A DNA stretch of 64,000 nt from Glandiceps talaboti (lineage: Eukaryota; Hemichordata; Enteropneusta; Spengelidae): contig NC_135560.1 in NCBI RefSeq assembly GCF_964340395.1, forward strand, positions 12,685,098 to 12,749,097, in the 5' to 3' direction. Both the position numbers and the translations under genes were made by a program. This document shows, piece by piece, positions 1 through 41,464 of the stretch. Numbering within the stretch: position 1 is the first letter of the stretch; each line of letters opens with the position of its first letter. The notes under the pieces were generated by a model. It saw nothing but the letters and a program-made list of their open reading frames with translations. It ran no database searches and was not told the origin of the DNA.

Positions 1-89
1 GTACATGATCTGATGACAAGAATCCAATAACACAGAGACCATATGGAAAACAACGGAAAACCTAACTACCTAAACTAGACACTCGCATA

Positions 90-91
<2 letters not shown>

Positions 92-153
<62 letters not shown>
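92..153. repeat. (AT)n microsatellite left of the PLE
   Basis: A nearly pure AT dinucleotide run that separates the host repeat from the left PLE arm. Confidence 0.95.
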
Positions 154-154
<1 letters not shown>

Positions 155-205
155 CTTAACACTGAGTTTCTATATATAAATAATTTCATGAACCATACAA
201 TTCTA

Positions 206-249
206 ACCCAAATATTTCGAAGAGACTGAGCTCCTCTTCATCGGTGGGT
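206..249 (-). ncRNA. Minimalist hammerhead-ribozyme motif, left PLE arm
   Basis: Read on the minus strand, same sense as the endonuclease ORF. The order is ACCCA (stem I), a CUGAUGA-like core with one change (CCGATGA), a stem-loop whose arms are AGAG and CTCT, GAAA, a tiny spacer TATT, and TGGGT, which pairs with ACCCA. Stem III would be a single A-U pair. Minimal hammerheads that may work as dimers are known from flanking repeats of metazoan PLEs. The core U-to-C change probably lowers or abolishes activity. Confidence 0.5.
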
Positions 250-401
250 CTCCAGTTCTGTCAAACAAGTCAAGTTCTGTTGCACTTTAAATACTGAAGA
301 CAGTGGTTATTGTCATGCAAAATAGTGTTCTTGTCTTGGAATGGTATGAATATTACACACAGCCAGCTGTGGAGTACTGGTGACTACTGGTTGCTATGTT
401 A

Positions 402-1019
402 CTATTTTCTATTGATGCCATTGGTGAGTGTATCTAGTTTTTTTATCCATAATGATTCACGTAGTTGACGGTAGGTTTTATCTGGTGTGTAGAGTTTTTC
501 AATTGCTATGATTCTAAAGTGTTTGATTGAGTGAGATGGTCCATTGAAGTGAATTGGTACTGGTTCATATTTATTGTTTCTCCTGATTTGTGATAGGTGA
601 TTCTGCATTCGTGTGTATATTGTATCACCGGTCTCTCCTACATAGACTATTTTTTCGCAATATGAGCAACGTATTGCATACACCAGGTTTGCTGATTTGC
701 AGTTGATATGGTGTATTATTTTATAATGCTGTGCATTTGGCCCTTGAAATGTGTCTGTCTTCTCCATGTAGGGGCAGATGGCGCATCGTTTGCTCTGACA
801 TGGTCTTGATCCTGTTGCTTCTTTGATGAATGCTCTGTGATGTTTACTGTGGACTAGTTGTGAACCGATATCTCTTCCTTTTCTCCAAGCTACCATGGGT
901 GGATTTCTGAATGCTTTTTTGCATCTTTGTGATTTATGTAGAGTGCGCATGTTGTTTGTGAGTATCTTTGGTATATCTGGGAGTGAGCTGCAAGACAAGA
1001 ACACTATTTTGCATGACAA
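402..1019 (-). CDS. GIY-YIG endonuclease C-terminal fragment of a Penelope-like element
   Basis: This 205-codon ORF is the C-terminal part of a PLE polyprotein. A Cys-rich linker (GSRPCQSKRCAICPYM) precedes the GIY-YIG module. The module starts at VYAIRCSYC, followed by VYVGET, a conserved Arg and His (RMQNHL), a second His region (PIHFNGPSHS) and the catalytic Glu region (RESLWIKKL), ending near the stop with NGINRK. In full elements this endonuclease nicks target DNA for reverse transcription. The first 10 or so codons are read from the inverted flanking repeat, so this ATG is an accident of truncation. No reverse transcriptase domain is present, so the copy cannot act on its own. The reading frame is intact, which suggests a fairly recent insertion. 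Confidence 0.85.
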   Translation of the reverse strand: MSCKIVFLSCSSLPDIPKILTNNMRTLHKSQRCKKAFRNPPMVAWRKGRDIGSQLVHSKHHRAFIKEATGSRPCQSKRCAICPYMEKTDTFQGPNAQHYKIIHHINCKSANLVYAIRCSYCEKIVYVGETGDTIYTRMQNHLSQIRRNNKYEPVPIHFNGPSHSIKHFRIIAIEKLYTPDKTYRQLRESLWIKKLDTLTNGINRK

Positions 1020-1079
1020 TAACCACTGTCTTCAGTATTTAAAGTGCAACAGAACTTGACTTGTTTGACAGAACTGGAG

Positions 1080-1123
1080 ACCCACCGATGAAGAGGAGCT
1101 CAGTCTCTTCGAAATATTTGGGT
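1080..1123 (+). ncRNA. Minimalist hammerhead-ribozyme motif, right PLE arm
   Basis: This is the inverted partner of the motif at 206-249, with the same elements on the plus strand: ACCCA at 1080-1084, CCGATGA at 1085-1091, a stem-loop at 1092-1110, GAAA at 1111-1114, and TGGGT at 1119-1123. Having the motif in both arms fits the PLE flanking-repeat architecture. Confidence 0.5.
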
Positions 1124-1145
1124 TAGAATTGTATGGTTCATGAAA

Positions 1146-1265
<120 letters not shown>

Positions 1266-1330
1266 AATCTACCTACCCCACCTATTCTAAAATTGAGCGT
1301 AATCGGAACCACACAGTTTTTTTGGTTAGG

Positions 1331-2410
1331 CCTTATAGCTTTATATTGGAAGTCAACATAACTGGTGCACGATAGCTAGTTTACTTCTGAACAGTTTTTA
1401 GAAAGTTATGGGCTGCTGGTGACTGAGATAATTCTAGCGATGTTCGTTGTCTTGTTTAGTTCCGCAGACATCACATTGTGTCATTTACACCAATTAGTTG
1501 CACGTTTTGGCAACCACGTGGCCTTATTCATAATAAATGGACAATGAAATCAGTTTATGGGAGGAACCTTTATTTTTACGCGTCTGAAAAAAAAACATGT
1601 ATGTCTTCAAATGAAAATTCCTCTGTGCAGGTAAACTATAGTACATAATACAAATTCCAGGCACCTATGACTCCTTATAAGGCTCATGTGTCCGTAGGTC
1701 ACGTGCTCTGAATAGTGGGTCGATCTGTTGACTGGAGTGTGTAGCCGAAAATGTTAGGTACAACTGTCAAGTTTAAATTTGTGTTTGGAATGTATGTATT
1801 TCAATCAGGCGATACTTACAAAGTTGTGAGATAACAGTCTGGAACACGAATACATTCCGTGTAATACATATATACTTTATTGTAGGGAGCAATTCGCGCC
1901 AAAAGACATTTGTTCGTGCATTGATACTATCTCACAAAGTTAATTCTCTGTGGACGGAGCTTCTTCAGATAGGGATACTAAGGAAAATCTATGGGCTAGA
2001 ACATATGGCACCAAATAGCAACTAATATTGTCATCACGACTAGAGTAGATATGAATACACACATACATAAACACACTGTTATCAACCAGAAATATAAAGG
2101 TAGTTCAACAAATACTGAAAACCAAAAGCTCCTTAATAATCTGAATTCCACTATTTTGATGATAACATGTACAAAATGGCTTGTTATTGTTTTAACGATA
2201 TGTCCTGGAACAGCTGATACAGTACATTAGAAAGGAAATGGTCCCCAGTAATCTAATTAACTCTTTTGTATATAAGCCGGTCAAGTTCAGCTGACACAAA
2301 CTCACTTAAAAAACCAAAAGAACTATTGAAATGGAAATCATGTAACTGCTGGTACCGGATGATTTACATAATGGTTGATAACACTGTGTGTGACAATAAC
2401 ACTGCGTGTG
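1331..2410. other. Presumed intron of the patatin-like gene; no exon recognised
   Basis: AT-rich unique sequence. The exon that should follow the EF-hand exon (donor at 2626) was looked for on the minus strand and not recognised here. The gene presumably continues beyond the left edge. Confidence 0.4.
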
Positions 2411-2413
2411 ACA

Positions 2414-2608
<195 letters not shown>

Positions 2609-2626
2609 GGAAAACAGCGCACGTAC

Positions 2627-13102
<10,476 letters not shown>

Positions 13103-13104
13103 CC

Positions 13105-16100
13105 AATGATTAACAGGGGCGTTATTAATATTTATAATTATTAATATCCCGTCATATTATGACCTCGATTTGAAATATAATAAGCAGGCCTTGTCAACTA
13201 TATACATGTACTGAGAGAGTGACAGCGCGCAGGTGTGTGTTTCTGTTCACTTACGTCCTCTGTTCGGGCCTGGGGTTATATAATTATCTCCTTTATGTCG
13301 ATGTTTTGTTTTGCATTTTCTGATTGTGTTGGGGGGGGGGGGAATTATATTTATTAAACTTAAAGCACCATAATTATGTACTTCTTAGGGGTAATCGACA
13401 ACTCAAGTACTGTTATGCGTCCATTGTAACAAACGCGATAACATTGTATATTGTCAGTATGAGAGGTGTAAATAATGTAAGTTGTTAAATATACATTTTG
13501 CACTTCTTTGCAAATGCAATGTAGTATAGCGATCTTGAGAACCTTGGATACACATCATTTGTGTCGCTGTAGACTGAAAGGTTCGTCGTTGGTGGCGCTA
13601 TACGCTGCTGTACCAATATTTTTAAAACAACCCGGTTTTTAATAGTGAAGCCCGGATGTTAGTTTGGTGTCCAAGTACTCAAGGAAAGCGATGGAAAGTG
13701 TTTTGGATACTAGTATGGTCCCAGGCTAACAACCAAACAACGTAGTTTTTATTTCGCATATATATGATATGCACCTGAACATTCACCACAACATGTTTGA
13801 AAGATCTGCATCATTGAGTAAATACGGGTTGTGCTTTCAGACGAGGTATTTACATATAAAACTCGATCACGTTCATTTGACCATCCTTGAATAGAATATT
13901 AGCTCACAAGTGACTGTGAACTCGATTCTGACTGTCGTTACGGAGTGTTAAGAAACAACATTAATACATGTAATTGGGTTCCGTCGGCTAGCAGGCCTCG
14001 GACTATGATTTGTCGTCATTATACTAGTGATATGCAAATCACGTACATAATATGGCATACCATTGTTTAACTTGAAGGGTAAGGTGTGGTCTGAGAACAA
14101 AACATTTTTGTTTGGTTGAGGTGTGGTTATGCAAGTAATTCAGTGTAAATAACCGTCTGGTGAATTTCCAATTTTCTTGTACTGAATACCTCTTCAAAAA
14201 TTGATTGTTTCGTTGGATGGGAAGAGCTAAGGGGAGGTCACATGAAGATGGATCGACGTGAAACTATAAGCAAGCTTCTCACTGATTGGTGGAAAGTACA
14301 CGTAACTGTCAACTTAACTTTTAGTGTCTTACTATAGGGCAAAATCATTTTTTAAAAAAAAAACACTATATTCTTCTCTCTGAGTAACTGTACTTCGTTT
14401 GTGTGTTATGGGCTGAAGCCTTTACACTTATTTCAAAAGTACATTAAGTAATTAACAACTTACACAAGCAGCCAATGTCATTTTCTATTGTTTCAGCAGA
14501 AGTTCCATTCGATGGGATTAAACCAGTAAGACGCCCTCTTCGGCAAGTTCAGAAAATTTACTGCATGACGCGAATCATATTCTGTGGTGAAGACAAGCAT
14601 CACAGCGTGTACTATTGTACAACTACCTTTACATTTCGTTGGTAGTTGCGCCCTCTGTGGATTTGTTTACAGTATCGTACTTTCGGAGAGTTGTTTGTAA
14701 AAAAAAAAGTTTATTTCATACATTTTTTGTTCTCTGTAGTTTAAATAGAACCACATCTTATTCAATTTCGAATTATTTCTTCTTGCTCTTTAATAATAGT
14801 AATGCATCGTGAGAAGATGAAAAGAAATTCCTGAAAAAAGCTCTATATTACAGTAGATATTCTTTGTCTCATGGCACGAAGCAGTAAAATCACATGAACG
14901 TGAACATGATTCTGCCGGGATATTGCATTTTATCACGTCTTTGCGGACTTTGGTTAGCGGACATAGTTGTTTACCCACGTGAATGCCAACACAGCGTGGT
15001 TAGTGATGTAAGTGCAGGACAACTATTTTCTAGAGAATAAATTAAAAGCAAGAGGGGTAAACAGTCAACAAGGTCAAAGTCGTAAAAATGCAATTGGTAA
15101 ATCTTTGCATTGCTCTGAGAAATGTCTTAACAATAGCGATGTAAGAAATATGGTATTTTAAGACAGGGGTTATAAAAGGTTATAAACAATGGCTAGAGTT
15201 TAGGGCCTTAAAACAAACCAATCGTTCAGAACGATGGGACACCTGTGACGGTCTGACGCCGGGGTTCCGAGTTGGTGTCTCGGCGCCAGACATGGCGCTG
15301 CCTACACCGTTCCATTTCGCTCGTTTTACAAAACTGGTCCAACGTGCTCTCAAAAAAAAATGTGTGATTAGATTGAGAAAAAAAGGTCAAATATGAATAA
15401 TTATTTTTCTATATCTAGTAAAGCTGGTCATGATTATGTTCTGGTGTTGCCTTCGGTCCCTTCAATCACCAACACCGTATGTCGTCAATAAAGAACGCGG
15501 CTTTTCACCTTTTGCCGGGGTCTGTGGTTTGCTCATGTTTCTGACTAAGCCAATGCAATCACCAAACCATCGGATTTGACACGCAAATGGAACAATCGAA
15601 GCACTAATACACAACCCCCCCATAAAACACTCACACACCAAACACTGATATCAACTTCATAAATCTTTAACGTGAGTGAGAAATCTTCAATAGAATGCAA
15701 GGCGTGGGATCCAAGACATCGTGTGTTTTTCTCTACTCTCATGCTCCTGGTCTCTGGCAAACAACGTTTCTTTTAAAAAACTGAACGCTGTGGAATTTGG
15801 TTCACATTGGAGACAGCGCCAATAGAAGACTGCCATTCTCGATTGGAATTATACTTTCTAGTATTACCTATTCGACATCTGGTTCGTGTCCATTTCGCTT
15901 TACTTTGAAATGTGTTTTTCAAAAATCACTACGTGGCTAATTTAGAACGCTCGGTTGCTCGCACCCAAACAGGTTTTTCTTATACATATACGTCTTTTGA
16001 GACGCTATATATTGTCTTGATGCCAACCAGTAGATTTTTACTTATTGGTCTTTTCCAAACAATGTTTGCATATTAAACCTTGACTCGTACGACTTTATCA

Positions 16101-16760
16101 GGAATGTCCATCTCCGCTCGTAAATTGTCATAAATTTTTACCGTGTTGACAGTATTAAGTATGAAGGAGATGCAGAGAATGGTTATTCCCCTTCCCTCGC
16201 TATGGCTGTTGTTTGTTTAATCCCAACAGGGTGTTTATCTTTCCTGAATCTGTTACATGCTACACGTGTGGGTTTCCTTGTATCTCACTCCACGTCCAGA
16301 CTGCCCACAACAATGTTTCGATCTCGTCTGCCAAGGTCCTTGGGATACTACTGTCTCTGAAGTGTTTCCTGCCTGCGAGCCACACGAATTACGCCGCGGA
16401 AATTATCGCAGCTTTTGACTTTAACTTTAACCTCGTTCAGAGATTGAAGAGATATTCAGTGTCACCTGCGCTAATTACACTTTCTTAACAACTTGCGATC
16501 GAGGCTCCGCCCAGTAACTTCTCCACGACTGTTCAAGTTTTGCGCACTGTCTCAAACGGTTCTCAATGCCAACCTATAACGACAAGATGATGATCATTTC
16601 AGTTTTGGCGATTCTTTGATTTCACTGAGGTGGATTTAAAACATCGAACATCGAGTTGATTTGTACTTGGAAACACAACACTGAGCTCTATGAAGTCTGG
16701 AACCAGGGACATATCTTTGACTTGTGCACTTAACCAATATAACATCAACTAGTTAATCCT
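13105..16760. other. Intergenic region between divergent patatin-like and Wnt genes
   Basis: No convincing coding exon. It probably holds the 5' exon of the patatin-like gene and the Wnt promoter. A (G)12 run lies near 13331. A relatively GC-rich patch at 15245-15310 is the only strong composition change. No TATA box can be assigned with confidence. Confidence 0.4.
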
Positions 16761-16768
16761 ATGGAACT

Positions 16769-35564
<18,796 letters not shown>

Positions 35565-35724
35565 AGTGAAATAAGTTCAGGTACATACTTATGTACAACA
35601 GGCCTAGGGTAGTAATGCTAGGACACAGTTTGCTGGTTGTAGATGAACAGCATCATTCAACCCCCTAAGTTCTCTGAGTGGAGATCGTGCCCCCCAATTA
35701 ACGAAAAAGTTAACTACCTCAACA

Positions 35725-35730
35725 AATAAA
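35725..35730 (+). terminator. Candidate Wnt polyadenylation signal
   Basis: AATAAA about 160 bases after the Wnt stop codon. Further AATAAA or ATTAAA strings occur to 37870, so the true 3' end is uncertain. Confidence 0.4.
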
Positions 35731-35777
35731 TCGGCGACGAGAGTAACTTGCAAAGTACAGTCATGGGTAGTGCTAAC

Positions 35778-35811
<34 letters not shown>

Positions 35812-38046
35812 TACAACAACAACTGCAAAATTCGAATGTATTTTTAAATCGTACTTTTATTTTTTTTTTGAATTTCTTGATGAACCCCAGACTTTGCTCA
35901 TCAACTTCAGTTCCCAGGTCAGTCGGACCTAGTTGTTTTGTTGTTGAGCAGGAAGTGTATAAGATATACGATTGTGTATAAGACCGATGGCTCTTCCAAT
36001 GTATCTTATTCACTTGGGAACTTTTTAAATGTTGACGTTCATGGTGGGGATGAACGTTGTTATCAAATGCTATCACAATCCACGTTGATGATTTTTAACC
36101 AAAACAAAGTTCTCCTAAATAGGGTTTTACCCTTTAGCCGGTATCGGCAGCAGTCCAAAAATAAGCCAGCGTATTAAATGGCATTGACCGCTTGACGTAT
36201 GGAATCTCAGCTTTAAGGATGTTTTATTGGCTGTGGTGTGGTTAGGTTCATAAAAAAACCAAAGTGTGAACCGACGTAATTTACGTTGTTGAAACTTGGC
36301 TAGTGCATGTAGTGTACAATGGCTGTGTCGGACCAAAGAAACTACTGCGGCAATGCGAATGAGTAATGAAGTAATGAGTAAAAATGTCGTAGAGTTTTCC
36401 CGCCGAAAAGTTGTTATAAGTTGTGATGTACATGTAACTGTAATTGCATTGGATAACGTTTTCAGGTGATTGAACATAATTATAGACGACACCACATCTC
36501 AATTGCACACAATGCGATATAAATCACAAATAATCCTTAAAGGGGTATAGGCTACATAACTCATGTCCAAGTTATTCAGTTCACAAATATGCACAGGATA
36601 CACAACCAACCATATTTAGTAACAAATTGGCATGGCACAAATAGGCTTGATAATCGAGACTGGCACTTTCCAAATATTTTGGTAACCACAAAATTACGTC
36701 AGTATTATGATTTCATATCATTCTCATTTCCTGATGAGAGCTGTACCAGTTGCTAGGCATAATTCAAAATGTGTTAGTAGTTAGAATAATACAATGAGAT
36801 TAAAATATGAAACAAAATCAAACGGTTGAACCCAAATAGTGACAGACTGTGTTTCTTTAACGTAGAATGAATTCTTTAAACTTTCGACTTTGTTCATATG
36901 AAAACTCCAACCTATTTTTGTGGTCACCGTACAGAATTTTGAAATGGATGTCAAAATGATATGCCCACCGAATACTGTCACAGGATGTTAAATCTATGAG
37001 AAAATTCAAAAAGGTTGACGATTCCCTTGAAAATAAGGCAGCGAAACCACAAAAGTTTGTAAAGGGACCCGGAATATATTCAAACAAGCTTTCTATACGT
37101 ACTGTTTGGAGAGATGTGAAAAACTTTGAATGTCAGGGAAATTTGTCCTTGTCATCGAGGTGCATGTTTAATTTCGACATTTTGATTTTGAATTAGTTTA
37201 ATTTAACTTAATTTTAGCGTATTTAGGATTCAAATTACATCCGGGGTTTGTTTGATGAGTCAACGTATCAATCTTGGAATTGCCGAAAAATGTAAAATCC
37301 GACGGTTTTTTTTTTTTTTTTTTTTTGGGGGGGGGTAGTTATAGTATTAGGTAACATGTATAGTCGGGAAACTGTGTCAGCACATTTAACGCCGTTGTAG
37401 ATTTGTGTGAACAGGTACACGTAAGCATTGTTTCTGTGTATTTTCCTCCTCAATGTTGTGTCTGTATTAAAGGCAGATTTGATAATTTTAGGACCTGTAT
37501 TTATTTATTTAAGGCATATGTATAGTTTGTATTAGAAGTCTATATTATGTGTACTGTTACCATGTAGTAGTTGTGTTAGTGAGTTTAAAGAAAGGAATGT
37601 GTCAAATTTTGAAAAGAAAATGAGAAATGTCGCGTATTTTTTGTTTCAGAATCACCCAGACTTTGATTGCTTTTCGTGAAAGTCGTCGTGTCTTCTTCGA
37701 CGCTGGTACATAATTATGGTGTTCAGGATTACGTCATGACTATGTTTGCATGTTATGTCTTTTCTCCTGTATTCTAGAATTTGATAATGCCTATTTAATT
37801 TCACCAAACTGGTTGTATGCAAAGATATGATTTGTTCTTTGGTTGAAATTATATTAAAAGTGTCAAATAAAATCGTGTGTATATTTTGAAGCTGGACTTG
37901 TTCACTGTATATGTTTCTTTTAAAGTTTTTGAATTGTAGATTTCTTGTAAACTTACATTTAAAACATATACTGTTAACTGTATTCCGATAGAATTGCCAA
38001 TAATAATACCTGTTAAATGAGATTGTTCTGTTTTTACAATATTGCG

Positions 38047-38202
<156 letters not shown>

Positions 38203-38510
38203 CAGAGAGGTCAAGGAGGTTACGTTGTATGCCAGTTTAACGTCATCACATGACGTCATAGACACCTGCCATTGAAGGTAATATCATTCTCCAGCTAGAC
38301 CGCAATCTCACCATGGCGTCAAGGAGTGGCCTTGATTTCAGTGGTATTGCGTTCCCCCTATATCACCAGTACATGTATAACTTTCCACCAAATGGTTTTG
38401 ATTTAAAACTATCGTAATACCCTACCACAGAATTGATGCGTCATCAATCGCAATTGCAATTGCAACAAAGATGTATTAGTTGTCCAAATAAGGCTCGGAT
38501 GGAGCTTGGT

Positions 38511-38810
38511 TCACTTCGTATACAGGCCTACTAGGCAACAGCCTAAACTAGCCCAGAGACTTGCAATTTGTCTTTGTGTTACTGTTTCAAGAAGCAAGAA
38601 CCTTGGTGTGGAGAACTTCTTGAGATAGTAACACCAAGGCAAGTCTCCGGGTTTGCTTAAAACTAGTGAAAGAATAGATATAAGAATTAGAAGGACGGAT
38701 ATTGCAACAGGTGCTAAGACCTTTATAAACTCTAGCGAGTTATATGTGACACGTTTACCTTCATCCCACTCCCAGAATCTTGTCTGGTCGCAAATATGAT
38801 ATTTCAACAT
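38511..38810 (-). CDS. Hypothetical ORF with one membrane segment
   Basis: A 99-codon ORF from ATG with a clear hydrophobic stretch (VLAPVAISVLLILISILSLV, about residues 31-50) after a charged N-terminus. No family is recognised and no splice context or promoter was identified. Random ORFs of similar length are common in this AT-rich window, so support is weak. Confidence 0.2.
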   Translation of the reverse strand: MLKYHICDQTRFWEWDEGKRVTYNSLEFIKVLAPVAISVLLILISILSLVLSKPGDLPWCYYLKKFSTPRFLLLETVTQRQIASLWASLGCCLVGLYTK

Positions 38811-39040
38811 CTTCAGGAATGCGATTCTTTTTCTAATTTCACATAATAGGTCAAACGCATGAATCGAGCCTTAGGAATGTCAATTTCCTAAACCAAGTCT
38901 CTGTAACATATCGTGCAATTTTATCATATTACTTCTATTAAGCGTGTTAGAGGCGTTTCCCCGGCCCACGTACACCAGGAGGTCAAAGGTCATTAATTGT
39001 CTTGTTACACTCGCATCATACCAAACCGATCTGACTGTTG

Positions 39041-39283
39041 ATGTCTTTCACCGAAAAAGTATCGCTTACCCGGGCAGATGTTTCATTGATCAAAAAGGAG
39101 CACACTGAGTTGTCCCTAAGCATCAATACTGAAAGAGTATCCTTTCGGACCCTGTTGGAATCCACGGTGAAGGAAAACAAACAGCGTACACCAAAGAAAT
39201 CTTCACACGAGTCACACAGCATATGCAGCACGCCAGAGTTAATATTGAAACTAGAACAAAGCGACCGAAACGTGTACATTTAA
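39041..39283 (+). CDS. Hypothetical ORF, polar and charged
   Basis: An 80-codon ORF from ATG, rich in Ser, Lys and Glu, ending LEQSDRNVYI. The composition looks protein-like and it could be a terminal exon, but no family is recognised and no clear acceptor was found. Confidence 0.22.
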   Translation: MSFTEKVSLTRADVSLIKKEHTELSLSINTERVSFRTLLESTVKENKQRTPKKSSHESHSICSTPELILKLEQSDRNVYI

Positions 39284-40762
39284 TAAACGCGTTCTTTAAA
39301 CCATATATATATTGATGTAAATAATGGTACGAGTAAAAGTACTAGGTTTGCAGTAATTTGATATAGGGGCGCATATTTTCCTTGAAAGACTAGCGGGCGT
39401 TAGTCCCGATTGGACCGTCGATATTTTACACGGCGAGTTCGACAAGCTCGCCATACTGATAAATTAATACATGATTTATACTTTGGTACTGTAGATTAGT
39501 AATACGGGGACGCACAAACCGAAGAATCTAATAAAAACAAAAGACGTCATGGTTTACAACGTATGCTGGCGCTACGCATGTTGGACGTTACTAGTATGTT
39601 TGTCACTGAAATGTCTTACGTCGGTTTACAAAAGGTACCGACAGTGGAGCGCTCTCTTTCCCAAAATCAGTGTGAAGTTGGTAACGTGACGTTTAGATAG
39701 AATCCATAAGTTATCTTGTATGTAAATGATACCTCTTTAAAATTATTCGAAACACTGAAGCTAGCGTACTAATATGTATAATAAATAAATGGTGCGATGA
39801 CGTAATCAACATACATTAACTAAAATGTCGTGGAAACTCTTATCATGACATAAACTGTGCTAAAAACACCGTTACTGAAATATTGACATATTTATTTCAA
39901 GTGTTAAGGCCTATAACACCATTACATGATTTTCGATACCACAGCGTGCATCGACTTAGCATTTAATACTAGAATAGTGTAGTGAAGGTGCTATGTATTA
40001 CATGTAATGTATGTACTTTCACACGTAAGTTACGAGACACCGTCTAACTCAGCTTGTATCACTTTAATAATTTAAAACTCATCGAAAGGAAATCTTCAAA
40101 AACATTAGAAAGACATAAATAAAACTGTCCAGAAATGGCTGGTTTATATAAAAGATAAAATATTGTACAGTTCCATCACTAGAGTGCGCTGTTCAGTAGC
40201 AGATTTCCGATGATCCAGAAGCGACTGTTCTTGTAATGTAACACATGTACAAATATTTGTGTATGTGTACACGGCACGGTGCACTCTTCAGAGTATCATG
40301 ATTATTGTGTACACGCCGGGTATTGGTCTGTAAGGTACGCCGTGACGGGGCGCCCCACACATCGATAGAGCTAGCCGGTGTATCATACAGTTTATTTGAG
40401 TATTTGTGTCATGCATGTGTACCTCCTGCAGAGGTACTACCTTGTACAACGGAAATAGGATTGTAGCATGCGGATATGAAGTTTATGGCATGTAAATATA
40501 ATGAATGCAAATGTAATTTATGAATACAAAAATAATTCATCAATAACAATATTGAAAATCACGAATACAGATGGAAGTCCAAGCAATACCAATACATGTT
40601 TGACGAATATTAAATTACATGCATGTACAGAAACGGACATTAACGAGTGCCAAAATGAAATTTAAGAATTAATACAAATATTGATTTTTAGATTGTGTCT
40701 ATCTTAGTTTGCCAATAGCATGCTTTCTATAGTAATACAGACAATGCTTCATGGAAAACTAC

Positions 40763-41276
40763 AGTGGTATAGATGTATATAGAATGTACATACTTTTAAT
40801 ATCAGTTATAGTCTGGTGGTATAGATGTATATAGAACTATATTTAGTATCAGTTATAGTCTGGTGGCATAGATGTATATAGAACTATATTTAGTATCAGT
40901 TATAGTCTGGTGGTATAGATGTATATAGAACTATATTTAGTATCAGTTATAGTCTGGTGGTATAGATGTATATAGAACTATATTTAGCATCAGTTATAGT
41001 CTGGTGGTATAGATGTATATAGAACTATATTTAGTATCAGTTATAGTCTGGTGGTATAGATGTATATAGAACTATATTTAGTATCAGTTATAGTCTGGTG
41101 GTATAGATGTATATAGAACTATATTTAGTATCAGTTATAGTCTGGTGGTATAGATGTATATAGAACTATATTTACCATCAGTTATAGTCTGGTGGTATAG
41201 ATGTATATAGAACTATATTTACCATCAGTTATAGTCTGGTGGTATAGATGTATATAGAACTATATTTACCATCAGA
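40763..41276. repeat. 47-bp minisatellite, about 11 units
   Basis: Units start at 40814, 40861, 40908, 40955, 41002, 41049, 41096, 41143, 41190 and 41237, after a diverged first unit from 40763. Each unit reads tggtggtatagatgtatata then gaactatatttagtatcag and ttatagtc. The last three units have taccatcag in place of tagtatcag. It ends about 63 bp from the NUDT15 stop codon. Confidence 0.95.
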
Positions 41277-41333
41277 GTCATCTGAAAATACTTTTGAATG
41301 AGCATTGATAAATTAAAAAAGCAATACTGTTGA

Positions 41334-41339
41334 TTTATT
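41334..41339 (-). terminator. Candidate NUDT15 polyadenylation signal
   Basis: AATAAA on the minus strand begins immediately after the TGA stop codon. A use this close to the stop would give a very short 3' UTR; a later signal may be used. Confidence 0.35.
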
Positions 41340-41464
41340 TCATATCCTGAGGGCATTTTTTTCTATACTTTCAAAAGGTTCAAATCCTTGTTTCCTGGCA
41401 ACAAGGAGAGGATGAAACAGTTGATCCTCTGGAGGAAAATTATCCCACTTTGTCCATTCCCAAC
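41340..41464 (-). CDS. NUDT15: NUDT15-like exon 3
   Basis: Acceptor tttttcag before 41464. It enters with two bases completing Gly, then [16 protein letters not shown], and stops at TGA (41342-41340). Confidence 0.9.

Noticed and set aside
36727-36760. CTGATGA string as a hammerhead
   Set aside because: No stem II and no GAAA follow within a plausible distance. Same for the strings at 11, 3928, 8305 and 27187.
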